Assembly: GCA_022316685.1 (NCBI GenBank)
Contig: JAKJHU010000108.1
Span: 1 to 64,000, forward strand
Reading direction: 5' to 3'
DNA: 64,000 bases
DNA from: Progne subis subis
Taxonomy: Eukaryota > Chordata > Aves > Passeriformes > Hirundinidae
Shown: positions 1-10,424 of the stretch, piece by piece
Layout: every line of letters starts with the position of its first letter
How positions within the stretch are numbered: the first letter of the stretch is position 1
The notes under the pieces: generated by a model
Database searches by the model: none
The model's input: the letters and a program-made list of their open reading frames with translations, nothing else
Told to the model about the DNA's origin: nothing
Made by a program: the position numbers and the translations under genes

Positions 1-871
1 ACCCTGGCCCTGGCTACAGGCGGGTCCCGGTGCCCACGCTGCCATTAAGGGGCTTGGCTCTGTCCTCAGGAGCAAGGGGCCAGGCCGGGCCCTGTCCCTT
101 CCTGCAGCTGGACAGGGCACACCTGGCTGAGTCACAGAGCTCCTCTCCCCCTGCTGGGAAGCCTAAGCTACTCTGCTCTATGGCTAAGGGGACACACACG
201 CTGCCTCACTCACACTGACTGGACAAGGGAAGACACAGAGGGACAAGGTGCCAGGAGTGGGAGCGAGCTCTGTGTGGGTGCCCTGCCTGCTGCTGAGCAG
301 GAGGACGAGAGCTTCAGCCCGCCCCGGGGGGGCTGCAGGGTTGCCCTCTACAAGGGCCTAAACATGTTGAGGGGTGGCCAGGGGACAAAAAGACTGTGCA
401 CGACACGCCCTGGGTACAGGGGGTCACGCTGGCCAGGGGGATAAACCAATTGACAAGGGGAAAAGGCACTGCCCTGCTTACAGGGTGGCCTGGGGGTGCT
501 CCATTTCCCCCTTGGCTGCAGAGATCGGGCTTCTCACCCTCCTTACAGGGGCGCCTCTATCTTCTGGGCAGCCAAAGCAGCACAACGGCAAAAGGCCAAA
601 GGCACCATAAGCAAAGACCCAGCCCTGCTTACAGGGAGGTCGCCCAGCGCTAAAGGACTCGGGGCACCCTGAAGGCGCCCACCAGACTAGGGGGGAATTT
701 GTGCCCTGGAAATGCCAGGGATGTCATTTGCCCAGAGGGCCTCACGTGCCACCTCTTGACCGCGAAGCCGCTGATCCTCTTCTTCACTCTTGACGCGCCG
801 CTCCACTCTTGACCTCGACGCCGCTGATCCTCTTCTTCATTCTTGCCTCACGACGCCTCTTCTTTCTTCCT
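1..871 (+). repeat. Array 1, left partial B module
   Basis: This is the 3' part of a B module, cut by the window edge. It matches the B module at 5806-6652 most closely, including the ATTAAGGGGCTTGGCTC variant where B1 and B2 read ATTAAGGAGCATGCCTC. Small differences include extra A residues near 388 and an extra trinucleotide near 302. At 767-838 it keeps the internally duplicated CCGCTGATCCTCTTCTTC block that the B module at 5441 has partly lost. Confidence 0.9.
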
Positions 872-1917
872 CGATGGCTTCTGGCAAGGAAGAAGGACAC
901 GGTGAGGCCTGAGAAGCTCCAACAAACCAGTGAAGGGAAATGGCAGCCAAGAGCCCCAGAGGGAGCTGTGCCAAGCACCACCGGGCCTCCCGCACACCCC
1001 CCACGGCCAGAGGACCCTCCAAGCACAGGCTGTCTCACCTGAGCGTCGGACGCTGCAGGCCCTTCCACTGGTGGCAGCGAGGCCCCCTGGGTAAATGAAG
1101 CTGGGCTTGCAAAGTAGCGGCCAAAGAGGCTGCACCCCTGCTTACAGGGGGCTGCAGCCACTGCCTGGATTGAAAGGGCCTGGGACTCTAGGCCGCGGGC
1201 CCCAACTTACAGGGTGGCGCTGGTCCCAAAGGCCCAGAGAGGCTCCTTGTCTCTCCTTCGGGGGCATCCTGACCTGCTCCTGGCTAACGGAGGGGTCACC
1301 CCACACAGGCTGCCAGCTGAGGGAGCACAAAGGCTCCCAGACCCAGACCCTGCTTACAGGCTGGTCAACACCCAGGCAGCCGCAAAGCCTGGCCTTCCCC
1401 CCTGCAGGAGCAGGAATGAGACTCAACAGCCAGGCAGTCGAGCTCATGGCCAAATGCCGGGGACAGGGGCCCAGCCCTGAAGACCGAATTCTGCTGGGGA
1501 TGGGGAAAAGGCCCTGCCCTGCCTACAGGGGGGCTCAGGGGAGGCTCCATTTCCCTCCTCCTGTTAGGAGACAGAGGCTCTCACCCTCCTTACAGGGGCG
1601 CCTCTATCTCCGGGCAGCCAAAGCAGCACAACGGCAAAAGGCCAAAGGCACCATAGCAAAGACCCAGCCCTGCTTACAGGGAGGTCGCCCAGCGCTAAAG
1701 GACTCGGGGCACCCTGAAGGCGCCCACCAGACTAGGGGGGAATTTGTGCCCTGGAAATGCCAGGGATGTCATTTGCCCAGAGGGCCTCACGTGCCACCTC
1801 TTGACCGCGAAGCCGCTGATCCTCTTCTTCACTCTTGACGCGCCGCTCCACTCTTGACCTCGACGCCGCTGATCCTCTTCTTCATTCTTGCCTCACGACG
1901 CCTCTTCTTTCTTCCTC
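872..1917 (+). repeat. Array 1, module A1
   Basis: Type A module of 1,046 bp. The front (about 278 bp) and back (about 350 bp) are shared with B modules; the central segment, about 1153-1545, is A-specific. It is nearly identical to the A module at 4396-5440; by eye I find only a few substitutions (for example near 1193 and 1450). That implies recent amplification or continuing homogenisation. TACAGG motifs start at 1143, 1208, 1355, 1524, 1591 and 1675. Confidence 0.93.
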
Positions 1918-3151
1918 GATGGCTTCTGGCAAGGAAGAAGGACACGGTGAGGCCTGAGAAGCTCCAACAAACCAGTGAAGGGAAATAGCAGCCAAGAGCA
2001 CCAGAGGGAGCTGTGCCAAGCACCACCGGGCCTCCCGCACACCCCCCACGGCCAGAGGACTCTCCAAGCACATGCTGTCTCACCTGAGCGTCGGACGCTG
2101 CAGGCCCTTCCACTGGTGGCAGCGAGACCCCCTGGGCAAATGAAGCTGGGCTTGCAAAGCAGCGGCCAAAGAGGCTGCACCCCTGCTTACAGGGGGCTGC
2201 AGCTGCTGCCTGCTCTGAGGGCAGGCTAGGCACGCTGGCAGGTCAGCTGCAAGGACAGGCAGCCCGGCAGCACGGGCACACACCCAGGCCCTGGCTACAG
2301 GCGGGTCCCGGTGCCCACGCTGCCATTAAGGAGCATGCCTCTGTCCTCAGGAGCAAGGGGCCAGGCCGCGCCCTGTCTCTTCCTGCAGCTGGACAGGGCA
2401 CCCCTGGCTGAGTCACAGAGCTCCTCTCCCCCTGCTGGGAAGCCTAAGCTACTCTGCTCTATGGCTACGGGGGACACACACGCTGCCTCACTCACACTGA
2501 CTGGACAAGGGAAGACACAGAGGGACAAGGTGCCAGGAGTGGGAGCGAGCTCTGTGTGGGTGCCCTGCCTGCTGCTGAGCAGGAGACGAGAGCTTCAGCC
2601 CGGCCCCGGGGGGGCTGCAGGGTTGCCCTCTACAAGGGCCTAAACATGTTGAGGGGTGGCCAGGGGACAAAAGACTGTGCACGACACGCCCTGGGTACAG
2701 GGGGTCACGCTGGCCAGGGGGATAAACCAATTGACAAGGGGAAAAGGCACTGCCCTGCTTACAGGGTGGCCTGGGGGTGCTCCATTTCCCCCTTGGCTGC
2801 AGAGATCGGGCTTCTCACCCTCCTTACAGGGGCGCCTCTATCTCCGGGCAGCCAAAGCAGCACAACGGCAAAAGGCCAAAGGCACCATAGCAAAGACCCA
2901 GCCCTGCTTACAGGGAGGTCGCCCAGCACTAAAGGACTCGGGGCACCCTGAAGGCGCCCACCAGACTAGGGGGGAATTTGTGCCCTGGAAATGCCAGGGA
3001 TGTCATTTGCCCAGAGGGCCTCACGTGCCACCTCTTGACCGCGAAGCCGCTGATCCTCTTCTTCACTCTTGACGCGCCGCTCCACTCTTGACCTCGACGC
3101 CGCTGATCCTCTTCTTCATTCTTGCCTCACGACGCCTCTTCTTTCTTCCTC
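1918..3151 (+). repeat. Array 1, module B1
   Basis: Type B module of 1,234 bp. Its B-specific centre, about 2197-2810, is absent from A modules and includes the CCCAGGCCCTGGCTACAGG and CCCTGGGTACAGGG segments. TACAGG motifs start at 2188, 2296, 2696, 2760, 2825 and 2909. It is the cleanest B copy in the window for comparison with the other two. Confidence 0.93.
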
Positions 3152-4395
3152 GATGGCTTCTGGCAAGGAAGAAGGACACGGTGAGGCCTGAGAAGCTCCA
3201 ACAAACCAGTGAAGGGAAATGGCAGCCAAGAGCCCCAGAGGGAGCTGTGCCAAGCACCACCGGGCCTCCCGCACACCCCCCACGGCCAGAGGACCCTCCA
3301 AGCACAGGCTGTCTCACCTGAGCGTCGGACGCTGCAAGGCCCTTCCACTGGTGGCAGCGAGGACCCCCTGGGCAAATGAAGCTGGGCTTGCAAAGCAGCG
3401 GCCAAAGAGGCTGCACCCCTGCTTACAGGGGGCTGCAGCCTGCTGCCTGCTCTGAGGGCAGGCCTAGGCACGCTGGCAGGTCAGCTGCAAGGACAGGCAG
3501 CCGGCAGCACAGGGCACACACCCAGGCCCTGGCTACAGGCGGGTCCCGGTGCCCACGCTGCCATTAAGGAGCATGCCTCTGTCCTCAGGAGCAAGGGGCC
3601 AGGGCCGCGCCCTGTCCTCTTCCTGCAGCTGGACAGGGCACCCCTGGCTGAGTCACAGAGCTCCTCTCCCCCTGCTGGGAAGCCTAAGCTACTCTGCTCT
3701 ATGGCTAAGGGGGACACACACGCTGCCTCACTCACACTGACTGGACAAGGGAAGACACAGAGGGACAAGGTGCCAGGAGTGGGAGCGAGCTCTGTGTGGG
3801 TGCCCTGCCTGCTGCATGAGCAGGAGACGAGAGCTTCAGCCTGGCCCCGGGGGGGCTGCAGGGTTGCCCTCTACAAGGGCCTAAACAATGTTGAGGGGTG
3901 GCCAGGGGACAAAAGACTGTGCACGACACGCCCTGGGTACAGGGGGTCACGCTGGCCAGGGGGAATAAACCAATTGACAAGGGGAAAAGGCACTGCCCTG
4001 CTTACAGGGTGGCCTGGGGGTGCTCCATTTCCCTCCTCCTGTTAGGAGACAGAGGCTCTCACCCTCCTTACAGGGGCGCCTCTATCTCCGGGCAGCCAAA
4101 GCAGCACAACGGCAAAAGGCCAAAGGCACCATAGCAAAGACCCAGCCCTGCTTACAGGGAGGTCGCCCAGCGCTAAAGGACTCGGGGCACCCTGAAGGCG
4201 CCCACCAGACTAGGGGGGAATTTGTGCCCTGGAAATGCCAGGGATGTCATTTGCCCAGAGGGCCTCACGTGCCACCTCTTGACCGCGAAGCCGCTGATCC
4301 TCTTCTTCACTCTTGACGCGCCGCTCCACTCTTGACCTCGACGCCGCTGATCCTCTTCTTCATTCTTGCCTCACGACGCCTCTTCTTTCTTCCTC
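3152..4395 (+). repeat. Array 1, module B2 (B/A chimera with many 1-bp insertions)
   Basis: Type B module of 1,244 bp. It differs from B1 by at least eight scattered single-base insertions (for example near 3336, 3362, 3438, 3463, 3603, 3624, 3815, 3887 and 3963). From about 4024 it carries the A-type sequence CCTCCTGTTAGGAGACAGAG in place of the B-type CCCTTGGCTGCAGAGATCGG. The module is therefore a recombinant: B centre joined to an A-type back end. Confidence 0.92.
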
Positions 4396-5440
4396 GATGG
4401 CTTCTGGCAAGGAAGAAGGACACGGTGAGGCCTGAGAAGCTCCAACAAACCAGTGAAGGGAAATGGCAGCCAAGAGCCCCAGAGGGAGCTGTGCCAAGCA
4501 CCACCGGGCCTCCCGCACACCCCCCACGGCCAGAGGACCCTCCAAGCACAGGCTGTCTCACCTGAGCGTCGGACGCTGCAGGCCCTTCCACTGGTGGCAG
4601 CGAGGCCCCCTGGGTAAATGAAGCTGGGCTTGCAAAGTAGCGGCCAAAGAGGCTGCACCCCTGCTTACAGGGGGCTGCAGCCACTGCCTGGATTGAAAGG
4701 GCCTGGGACTCTAGGCCGCTGGCCCCAACTTACAGGGTGGCGCTGGTCCCAAAGGCCCAGAGAGGCTCCTTGTCTCTCCTTCGGGGGCATCCTGACCTGC
4801 TCCTGGCTAACGGAGGGGTCACCCCACACAGGCTGCCAGCTGAGGGAGCACAAAGGCTCCCAGACCCAGACCCTGCTTACAGGCTGGTCAACACCCAGGC
4901 AGCCGCAAAGCCTGGCCTTCCCCCCTGCAGGAGCAGGAATGAGACTCAACAGCCAGGCAGTCGAGCTCATGGCCTAATGCCGGGGACAGGGGCCCAGCCC
5001 TGAAGACCGAATTCTGCTGGGGATGGGGAAAAGGCCCTGCCCTGCCTACAGGGGGGCTCAGGGGAGGCTCCATTTCCCTCCTCCTGTTAGGAGACAGAGG
5101 CTCTCACCCTCCTTACAGGGGCGCCTCTATCTCCGGGCAGCCAAAGCAGCACAACGGCAAAAGGCCAAAGGCACCATAGCAAAGACCCAGCCCTGCTTAC
5201 AGGGAGGTCGCCCAGCGCTAAAGGACTCGGGGCACCCTGAAGGCGCCCACCAGACTAGGGGGGAATTTGTGCCCTGGAAATGCCAGGGATGTCATTTGCC
5301 CAGAGGGCCTCACGTGCCACCTCTTGACCGCGAAGCCGCTGATCCTCTTCTTCACTCTTGACTCGCCGCTCCACTCTTGACCTCGACGCCGCTGATCCTC
5401 TTCTTCATTCTTGCCTCACGACGCCTCTTCTTTCTTCCTC
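4396..5440 (+). repeat. Array 1, module A2
   Basis: Type A module of 1,045 bp, lying 3,524 bp downstream of A1 and almost identical to it. Visible differences are single bases near 4717 and 4975 and one in the back duplication near 5362. It marks the start of the second A-B-B higher-order copy. Confidence 0.93.
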
Positions 5441-6652
5441 GATGGCTTCTGGCAAGGAAGAAGGACACGGTGAGGCCTGAGAAGCTCCAACAAACCAGTG
5501 AAGGGAAATGGCAGCCAAGAGCCCCAGAGGGAGCTGTGCCAAGCACCACCAGGCCTCCCGCACACCCCCCACGGCCAGAGGAACGCTCCAAGCACAGGCT
5601 GTCTCACCTGAGCGTCGGACGCTGCAGGCCCTTCCACTGGTGGCAGCGAGACCCCCTGGGCAAATGAAGCTGGGCTTCCAAAGCAGCGGCCAAAGAGGCT
5701 GCACCCCTGCTTACAGGGGGCTGCAGCTGCTGCCTGCTCTGAGGGCAGGCCAGGCACGCTGGCAGGTCAGCTGCAAGGACAGGCAGCCCGGCAGCACAGG
5801 CACACACCCTGGCCCTGGCTACAGGCGGGTCCCGGTGCCCACGCTGCCATTAAGGGGCTTGGCTCTGTCCTCAGGAGCAAGGGGCCAGGCCGGGCCCTGT
5901 CCCTTCCTGCAGCTGGACAGGGCACACCTGGCTGAGTCACAGAGCTCCTCTCCCCCTGCTGGGAAGCCTAAGCTACTCTGCTCTATGGCTAAGGGGGACA
6001 CACACGCTGCCTCACTCACACTGACTGGACAAGGGAAGACACAGAGGGACAAGGTGCCAGGAGTGGGAGCGAGCTCTGTGTGGGTGCCCTGCCTGCTGCA
6101 GAGCAGGAGACGAGAGCTTCAGCCTGGCCCCGGGGGGGCTGCAGGGTTGCCCTCTACAAGGGCCTAAACAAGTTGAGGGGTGGCCAGGGGACTGTGCACG
6201 ACACGCCCTGGGTACAGGGGGTCACGCTGGCCGGGGGGATAAACCAATTGACAAGGGGAAAAGGCACTGCCCTGCTTACAGGGTGGCCTGGGGGTGCTCC
6301 ATTTCCCCCTTGGCTGCAGAGATCCGGGCCTCTCACCCTCCTTACAGGGGCACCCCTCTCTCCAGGCAGCCAAAGCAGCACAACGGCAAAAGGCCAAATG
6401 CACCTAAAGCAAAGACCCAGCCCTGCTTACAGGGAGGTCGCCCAGCACTGAAGGACTCGGGGCACCCTGAAGGCACCCACCAGACTAGGGGGGAATTTGT
6501 GCCCTGGAAATGCCAGGGATGTCATTTGCCCAGAGGGCCTCACGTGCCACCTCTTGACCGCGAAGCCGCTGATCCTCTTCTCTACACTCTTGACCTCGAC
6601 GCCGCTGATCCTCTTCTTCATTCTTGCCTCACGATGTCTCTTCTTTCTTCCT
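5441..6652 (+). repeat. Array 1, module B3
   Basis: Type B module of 1,212 bp. It is shorter than B1 because it lacks a few bases near 6190 and one copy of the internally duplicated CCGCTGATCCTCTTC block near 6580. The back end also carries more substitutions (for example CACGATGTC where other copies read CACGACGCC), consistent with lying near the array edge. Confidence 0.92.
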
Positions 6653-7310
6653 CGATGGCTTCTGGCAAGGAAGAAGGACACGGTGAGGCCTGAGAAGCTC
6701 CAACAAACCAGTGAAGGGAAATGGCAGCCAAGAGCCCCAGAGGGAGCTGTGCCAAGCACCACTTGATCCTCCTGACCCCTGGTGTCTTCTGATGCCGCCA
6801 AGCACCGGCTGTCCTATGTTAGCATTGTATGCTGCAGGTCCTTCTGGTGGCCCCTTCTGTCCAAATTGTGAAGAATTATATCTGCTGGTGATTGAACAAA
6901 GGTCATTCCCAGATTACAGGTGGTCTGGGGGGAGCTCCATTTCCCTCCCTGTGTTCATATGCTAGGGCTCTCACCCTCCTTACAGGGTCACCTCTTTGTC
7001 CAGGCTGCTAAACCAGCGCAGTGGTAAAAGGCCTGTGGAGCAAACACTCAGCTCTGGTTTCAGTGGCATCACCCAGCACAGTTCATAGCACTGTGAAGGT
7101 GCCCACCGGACTCCTAGGAACCTATGTCCAAAACATGCCAGGGATGTAATTTGCCCACTGAGTCCTTCCTCTGCCACATAATTACCTTGAGTCTGCTTCT
7201 CCTGTTCTGTCTCTTGCCTTGCCATCCCACATGATGTCTGCTGTTTCTTCCCTGACGGCTTCTGTAAAGGAAGAAGGATCCAGTTAGGACTTTGTGCTGT
7301 CTCCTCAGCA
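6653..7310 (+). repeat. Array 1, decayed right-edge copy
   Basis: The first 110 bp are a normal module front. From about 6763 similarity falls sharply but remains traceable: CAAGCACCGGCTGTC, CTCACCCTCCTTACAGGG, CCAGGGATGTAATTTGCCCA and GGCTTCTGTAAAGGAAGAAGG align to module positions. The centre is largely missing. The exon-like ATG has become ACG (7254) and the GTGAGG donor-like site GTTAGG. This is how the edge of a homogenising tandem array usually looks, and it is the best outgroup for the modules. Confidence 0.85.
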
Positions 7311-7534
7311 CTGCTTGTGAAGTGTAACTGACTCTGGCAATGCTTTTTTTTTTTTTTAATTACCATTTTTCTTTATTGATCTCTAACTACCATAAATTTT
7401 AGTTTTTGTTTTCTGCATCTTTTTTTGCCTGTATTTTCTCTTTTGAGCCTTCCAGCCTATTCACTGCTAGAAACTCGTGGTAGCTGCCTGCCTCCTTGTC
7501 CCTCACATCTCACAATGAATCTTCTGGCATCTGA
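7311..7534. other. Spacer between array 1 and array 2
   Basis: AT-rich, apparently single-copy DNA with a 15-bp poly-T at 7344-7358. It separates two arrays that do not obviously share sequence. I see no gene. Confidence 0.6.
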
Positions 7535-7857
7535 TTCTCCCTCAGTGAAACACAGGACACCTCATACTGAATCCCAGAAAAATCCCCAGTACAGTAACTC
7601 AGCTTTTTCCTGCAAGAACGTGACACCGTCCCTCACAATTTACCTCAGATTTCACCTTAAACATCCCCTCGGCTCTCCCTTTCAACTTTCCTCAGCTCTC
7701 CCCCATCAAAAGCTGTTCTGTCCTGACTGAACTACCTCAGGTTTCCCCTCAGCAACTCCACCGAAACAGCCTGCTGCCTTCTAACACCGCTGCCTACCAC
7801 TACCTGCCTCTGCAAGAGCCCCTAATTTGCCCTAGGACCATCGTAAAACCTTTTCTG
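7535..7857 (+). repeat. Array 2, decayed left-edge partial unit
   Basis: It aligns to the part of the unit after the core, from the GAAACACAGGACAC segment onward. It lacks the two 127-bp subrepeats, and several CpGs have become TpG or CpA (GTGAAACAC against GCGAAACAC). This is the array edge and indicates an ancestral unit without the subrepeat expansion. Confidence 0.85.
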
Positions 7858-8070
7858 GAGCCGCCCGGAGCGCTTTTCGCGTGCGCTGCCCTCACGGACC
7901 CCGGCGCTGAGGGCTCTGAGGGCTCTGAGGGCAGCGGCGGGAAGCGCCCCCTTGCGGGGCGGGAAAATTCGCGCGGCAGCGCCCCAGCCCCGCCCCGCCC
8001 CGCCCCGTCTCGTCTCGTCTCGTCTCCCTCAGGGCTCCCTCATGGCGTCTGAGTGACCATCCGGGCACCT
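7858..8070. promoter_or_regulatory. Promoter-like CpG core, array 2 unit 1
   Basis: CpG-dense block with a GGGGCGGG GC box, a run of CCCCGCC repeats (Sp1/KLF-type sites) and an E2F-type GCGGGAAA at 7959-7966, directly followed by TTCGCGC. There is no TATA box. This is the composition of a TATA-less CpG-island promoter. Promoter activity is inferred; direction cannot be told from sequence. Confidence 0.5.
7944..7957 (-). promoter_or_regulatory. CTCF-like motif, array 2 unit 1
   Basis: The minus strand reads CCGCAAGGGGGCGC, close to the published vertebrate CTCF core (CCASYAGRKGGCRS, with G tolerated at position 3). Equivalent motifs lie at 8808-8821 and 9660-9673, and at 10520-10533 with one terminal change. 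GC-rich DNA gives chance matches, so this is a candidate only. Confidence 0.45.
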
Positions 8071-8721
8071 CAGCGGCACTCCAGACAACTGCTTCTGCCT
8101 CAGAATCCCTCCCGGCCCTCAGCAAAACTCGCAGCACCTACTTTTCCTTCAGCGAAACACAGGACACCCTATATTGAATCCCACAAAAATCCCCCGCTCA
8201 GTAACTCAGCTTTCAACTGCAAAGAACTTTATTCCGTCCCTCACAATTTACCTCAGATTTTGCCACAAAATATCCATTCCGTCCACTACGGATTACCTCT
8301 GATTTATCCCGAAACTATTCTTCACGAAATAATTCCGCTTTTCCCTACGAGAACTTCATTCCGTCCCTCACAATTTACCTCAGATTTTGCCACAAAATAT
8401 CCATTCCGTCCACTACAGATTACCTCTGATTTACCCCGAAACTATCCTTCACGAAGTAGTTCCGCTTTTCCGTGCGAGAACTTCATTCCGTCCCTCACAA
8501 TTTACCTCAGATTTCACCTTAAACATCCCCTCGGCTCTCCCTTCCAACTTTCCTCAGCTCTTCCCCATCAAAAGCTGTTCTGTCCTGGCTGAACTACCTC
8601 AGCTTTCCCCTCAGCAACTCCACCGAAACAGCCTACTGCCTTCTAACACACCGCTGCCTACCATTCCCTGCCTCTGCAAGAGCCCCTAATTTGCCCTAGG
8701 ACCATCGTAAAACCTTTTCTG

Positions 8722-8925
8722 GAGCCGCCCGGAGCGCTTTTCGCGTGCGCTGCCCTCACGGACCCCGGCGCTGAGGGCTCTGAGGGCTCTGAGGGCAGCG
8801 GCGGGAAGCGCCCCCTTGCGGGGCGGGAAAATTCGCGCGGCAGCGCCCCAGCCCCGCCCCGCCCCGCCCCGTCTCGTCTCCCTCAGGGCTCCCTCATGGC
8901 GTCTGAGTGACCATCCGGGCACCTC
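8722..8925. promoter_or_regulatory. Promoter-like CpG core, array 2 unit 2
   Basis: Same order of sites as the unit 1 core: CTCF-like motif at 8808-8821, E2F-type GCGGGAAA at 8823-8830, then GC boxes and GTCTC repeats. The CpGs are preserved, which argues against long-term germline methylation or for recent homogenisation. Confidence 0.48.
8808..8821 (-). promoter_or_regulatory. CTCF-like motif, array 2 unit 2
   Basis: Same minus-strand 14-mer as in unit 1, at the same place in the core and just ahead of the E2F-type site. Confidence 0.45.
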
Positions 8926-9573
8926 AGCGGCACTTCCAGACAACTGCTTTCTGCCTCAGAATCCCTCCCGGCCCTCAGCAAAACTCGCAGCACCTACTTT
9001 TCCCTCAGCGAAACACAGGACACCCTATATTGAATCCCACAAAAATCCCCCGCTCAGTAACTCAGCTTTCAACTGCAAGAACTTTATTCCGTCCCTCACA
9101 ATTTACCTCAGATTTTGCCACAAAATATCCATTCCGTCCACTACGGATTACCTCTGATTTATCCCGAAACTATTCTTCACGAAATAATTCCGCTTTTCCC
9201 TACGAGAACTTCATTCCGTCCCTCACAATTTACCTGATTTTGCCACAAAATATCCATTCCGTCCACTACAGATTACCTCTGATTTACCCCGAAACTATCC
9301 TTCACGAAGTAGTTTCCGCTTTTCCCTGAGAGAACTTCATTCCGTCCCTCACAATTTACCTCAGATTTCACCTTAAACATCCCCTCGGCTCTCCCTTCCA
9401 ACTTTCCTCAGCTCTTCCCCATCAAAAGCTGTTCTGTCCTGACTGAACTACCTCAGGTTTCCCCTCAGCAACTCCACCGAAACAGCCTACTGCCTTCTAA
9501 CACCGCTGCCTACCATTCCCTGCCTCTGCAAGAGCCCCTAATTTGCCCTAGGACCATCGTAAAACCTTTTCTG

Positions 9574-9775
9574 GAGCCGCCCGGAGCGCTTTTCGCGTGC
9601 GCTGCCCTCACGGACCCCGGCGCTGAGGGCTCTGAGGGCTCTGAGGGCAGCGGCGGGAAGCGCCCCCTTGCGGGGCGGGAAAATTCGCGCGGCAGCGCCC
9701 CAGCCCCGCCCCGCCCCGCCCCGTCTCGTCTCCCTCAGGGCTCCCTCATGGCGTCTGAGTGACCATCCGGGCACC
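9574..9775. promoter_or_regulatory. Promoter-like CpG core, array 2 unit 3
   Basis: CTCF-like motif at 9660-9673, E2F-type GCGGGAAA at 9675-9682, and GC boxes, in the same spacing as units 1 and 2. No TATA box. Confidence 0.48.
9660..9673 (-). promoter_or_regulatory. CTCF-like motif, array 2 unit 3
   Basis: Same minus-strand 14-mer and placement as in units 1 and 2. Confidence 0.45.
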
Positions 9776-10424
9776 TCAGCGGCACTCCAGACAACTGCTT
9801 CTGCCTCAGAATCCCTCCCGACCCTCAGCAAAACTCGCAGCACCTACTTTTCCTTCAGCGAAACACAGGACACCCTATATTGAATCCCACAAAAATCCCC
9901 CGCTCAGTAACTCAGCTTTCAACTGCAAGAACTTTATTCCGTCCCTCACAATTTACCTCAGATTTTGCCACAAAATATCCATTCCGTCCACTACGGATTA
10001 CCTCTGATTTATCCCGAAACTATTCTTCACGAAATAATTCCGCTTTTCCCTGCGAGAACTTCATTCCGTCCCTCACAATTTACCTCAGATTTTGCCACAA
10101 AATATCCATTCCGTCCACTACAGATTACCTCTGATTTACCCCGAAACTATCCTTCACGAAGTAGTTCCGCTTTTCCGTGCGAGAACTTCATTCCGTCCCT
10201 CACAATTTACCTCAGATTTCACCTTAAACATCCCCTCGGCTCTCCCTTCCAACTTTCCTCAGCTCTTCCCCATCAAAAGCTGTTCTGTCCTGACTGAACT
10301 ACCTCAGCTTTCCCCTCAGCAACTCCACCGAAACAGCCTACTGCCTTCTAACACCGCTGCCTACCACTACCTGCCTCTGCAAGAGCCCCTAATTTGCCCT
10401 AGGACCATCGTAAAACCTTTTCTG

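Larger units (their letters stand above)
1..7310 (+). repeat. Macrosatellite array 1, A/B modules in A-B-B order
   Basis: The same GC-rich modules recur head to tail. Using the recurring GATGGCTTCTGGCAAGG as anchor, copies start at 872, 1918, 3152, 4396, 5441 and 6653, giving spacings of 1046, 1234, 1244, 1045 and 1212 bp. The two roughly 1,046-bp copies (type A) differ from the longer ones (type B) in their central segment, while the flanks are shared. The A-B-B block repeats every 3,524 bp, so the array has higher-order structure. The array enters from the left edge, so its full length is unknown. I recognise no known satellite family or coding domain. Long open frames appear on both strands but come from the low stop density of the GC-rich repeat. 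Confidence 0.95.
7858..8721 (+). repeat. Array 2, unit 1
   Basis: Unit of 864 bp. The core at 7858-8070 has four tandem GTCTC repeats after the GC boxes. The 127-bp subrepeat anchor CCGTCCCTCACAATTTACC occurs at 8234, 8361 and 8488. Confidence 0.93.
8722..9573 (+). repeat. Array 2, unit 2
   Basis: Unit of 852 bp. The core at 8722-8925 has only two GTCTC repeats. One subrepeat has lost the three bases CTC near 9233, and a run of T is one longer near 9312; otherwise it is close to unit 1. Confidence 0.93.
9574..10424 (+). repeat. Array 2, unit 3
   Basis: Unit of 851 bp. The core at 9574-9775 has two GTCTC repeats, as in unit 2. The subrepeats follow in the same order as in unit 1. Confidence 0.93.

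Noticed and set aside
1060..1080. CTCF-like CCACTGGTGGCAG in array 1 modules
   Set aside because: One base short between the CCACT and GGTGGCAG halves, so the zinc-finger spacing does not fit the core motif.
1095..1838. Open frame of 247 codons across array 1 with recurring Pro-Ala-Tyr-Arg-Gly blocks
   Set aside because: The blocks come from the TTACAGGG motif. Frames are open on both strands, differ between modules, and are broken by the 1-bp indels in B2.
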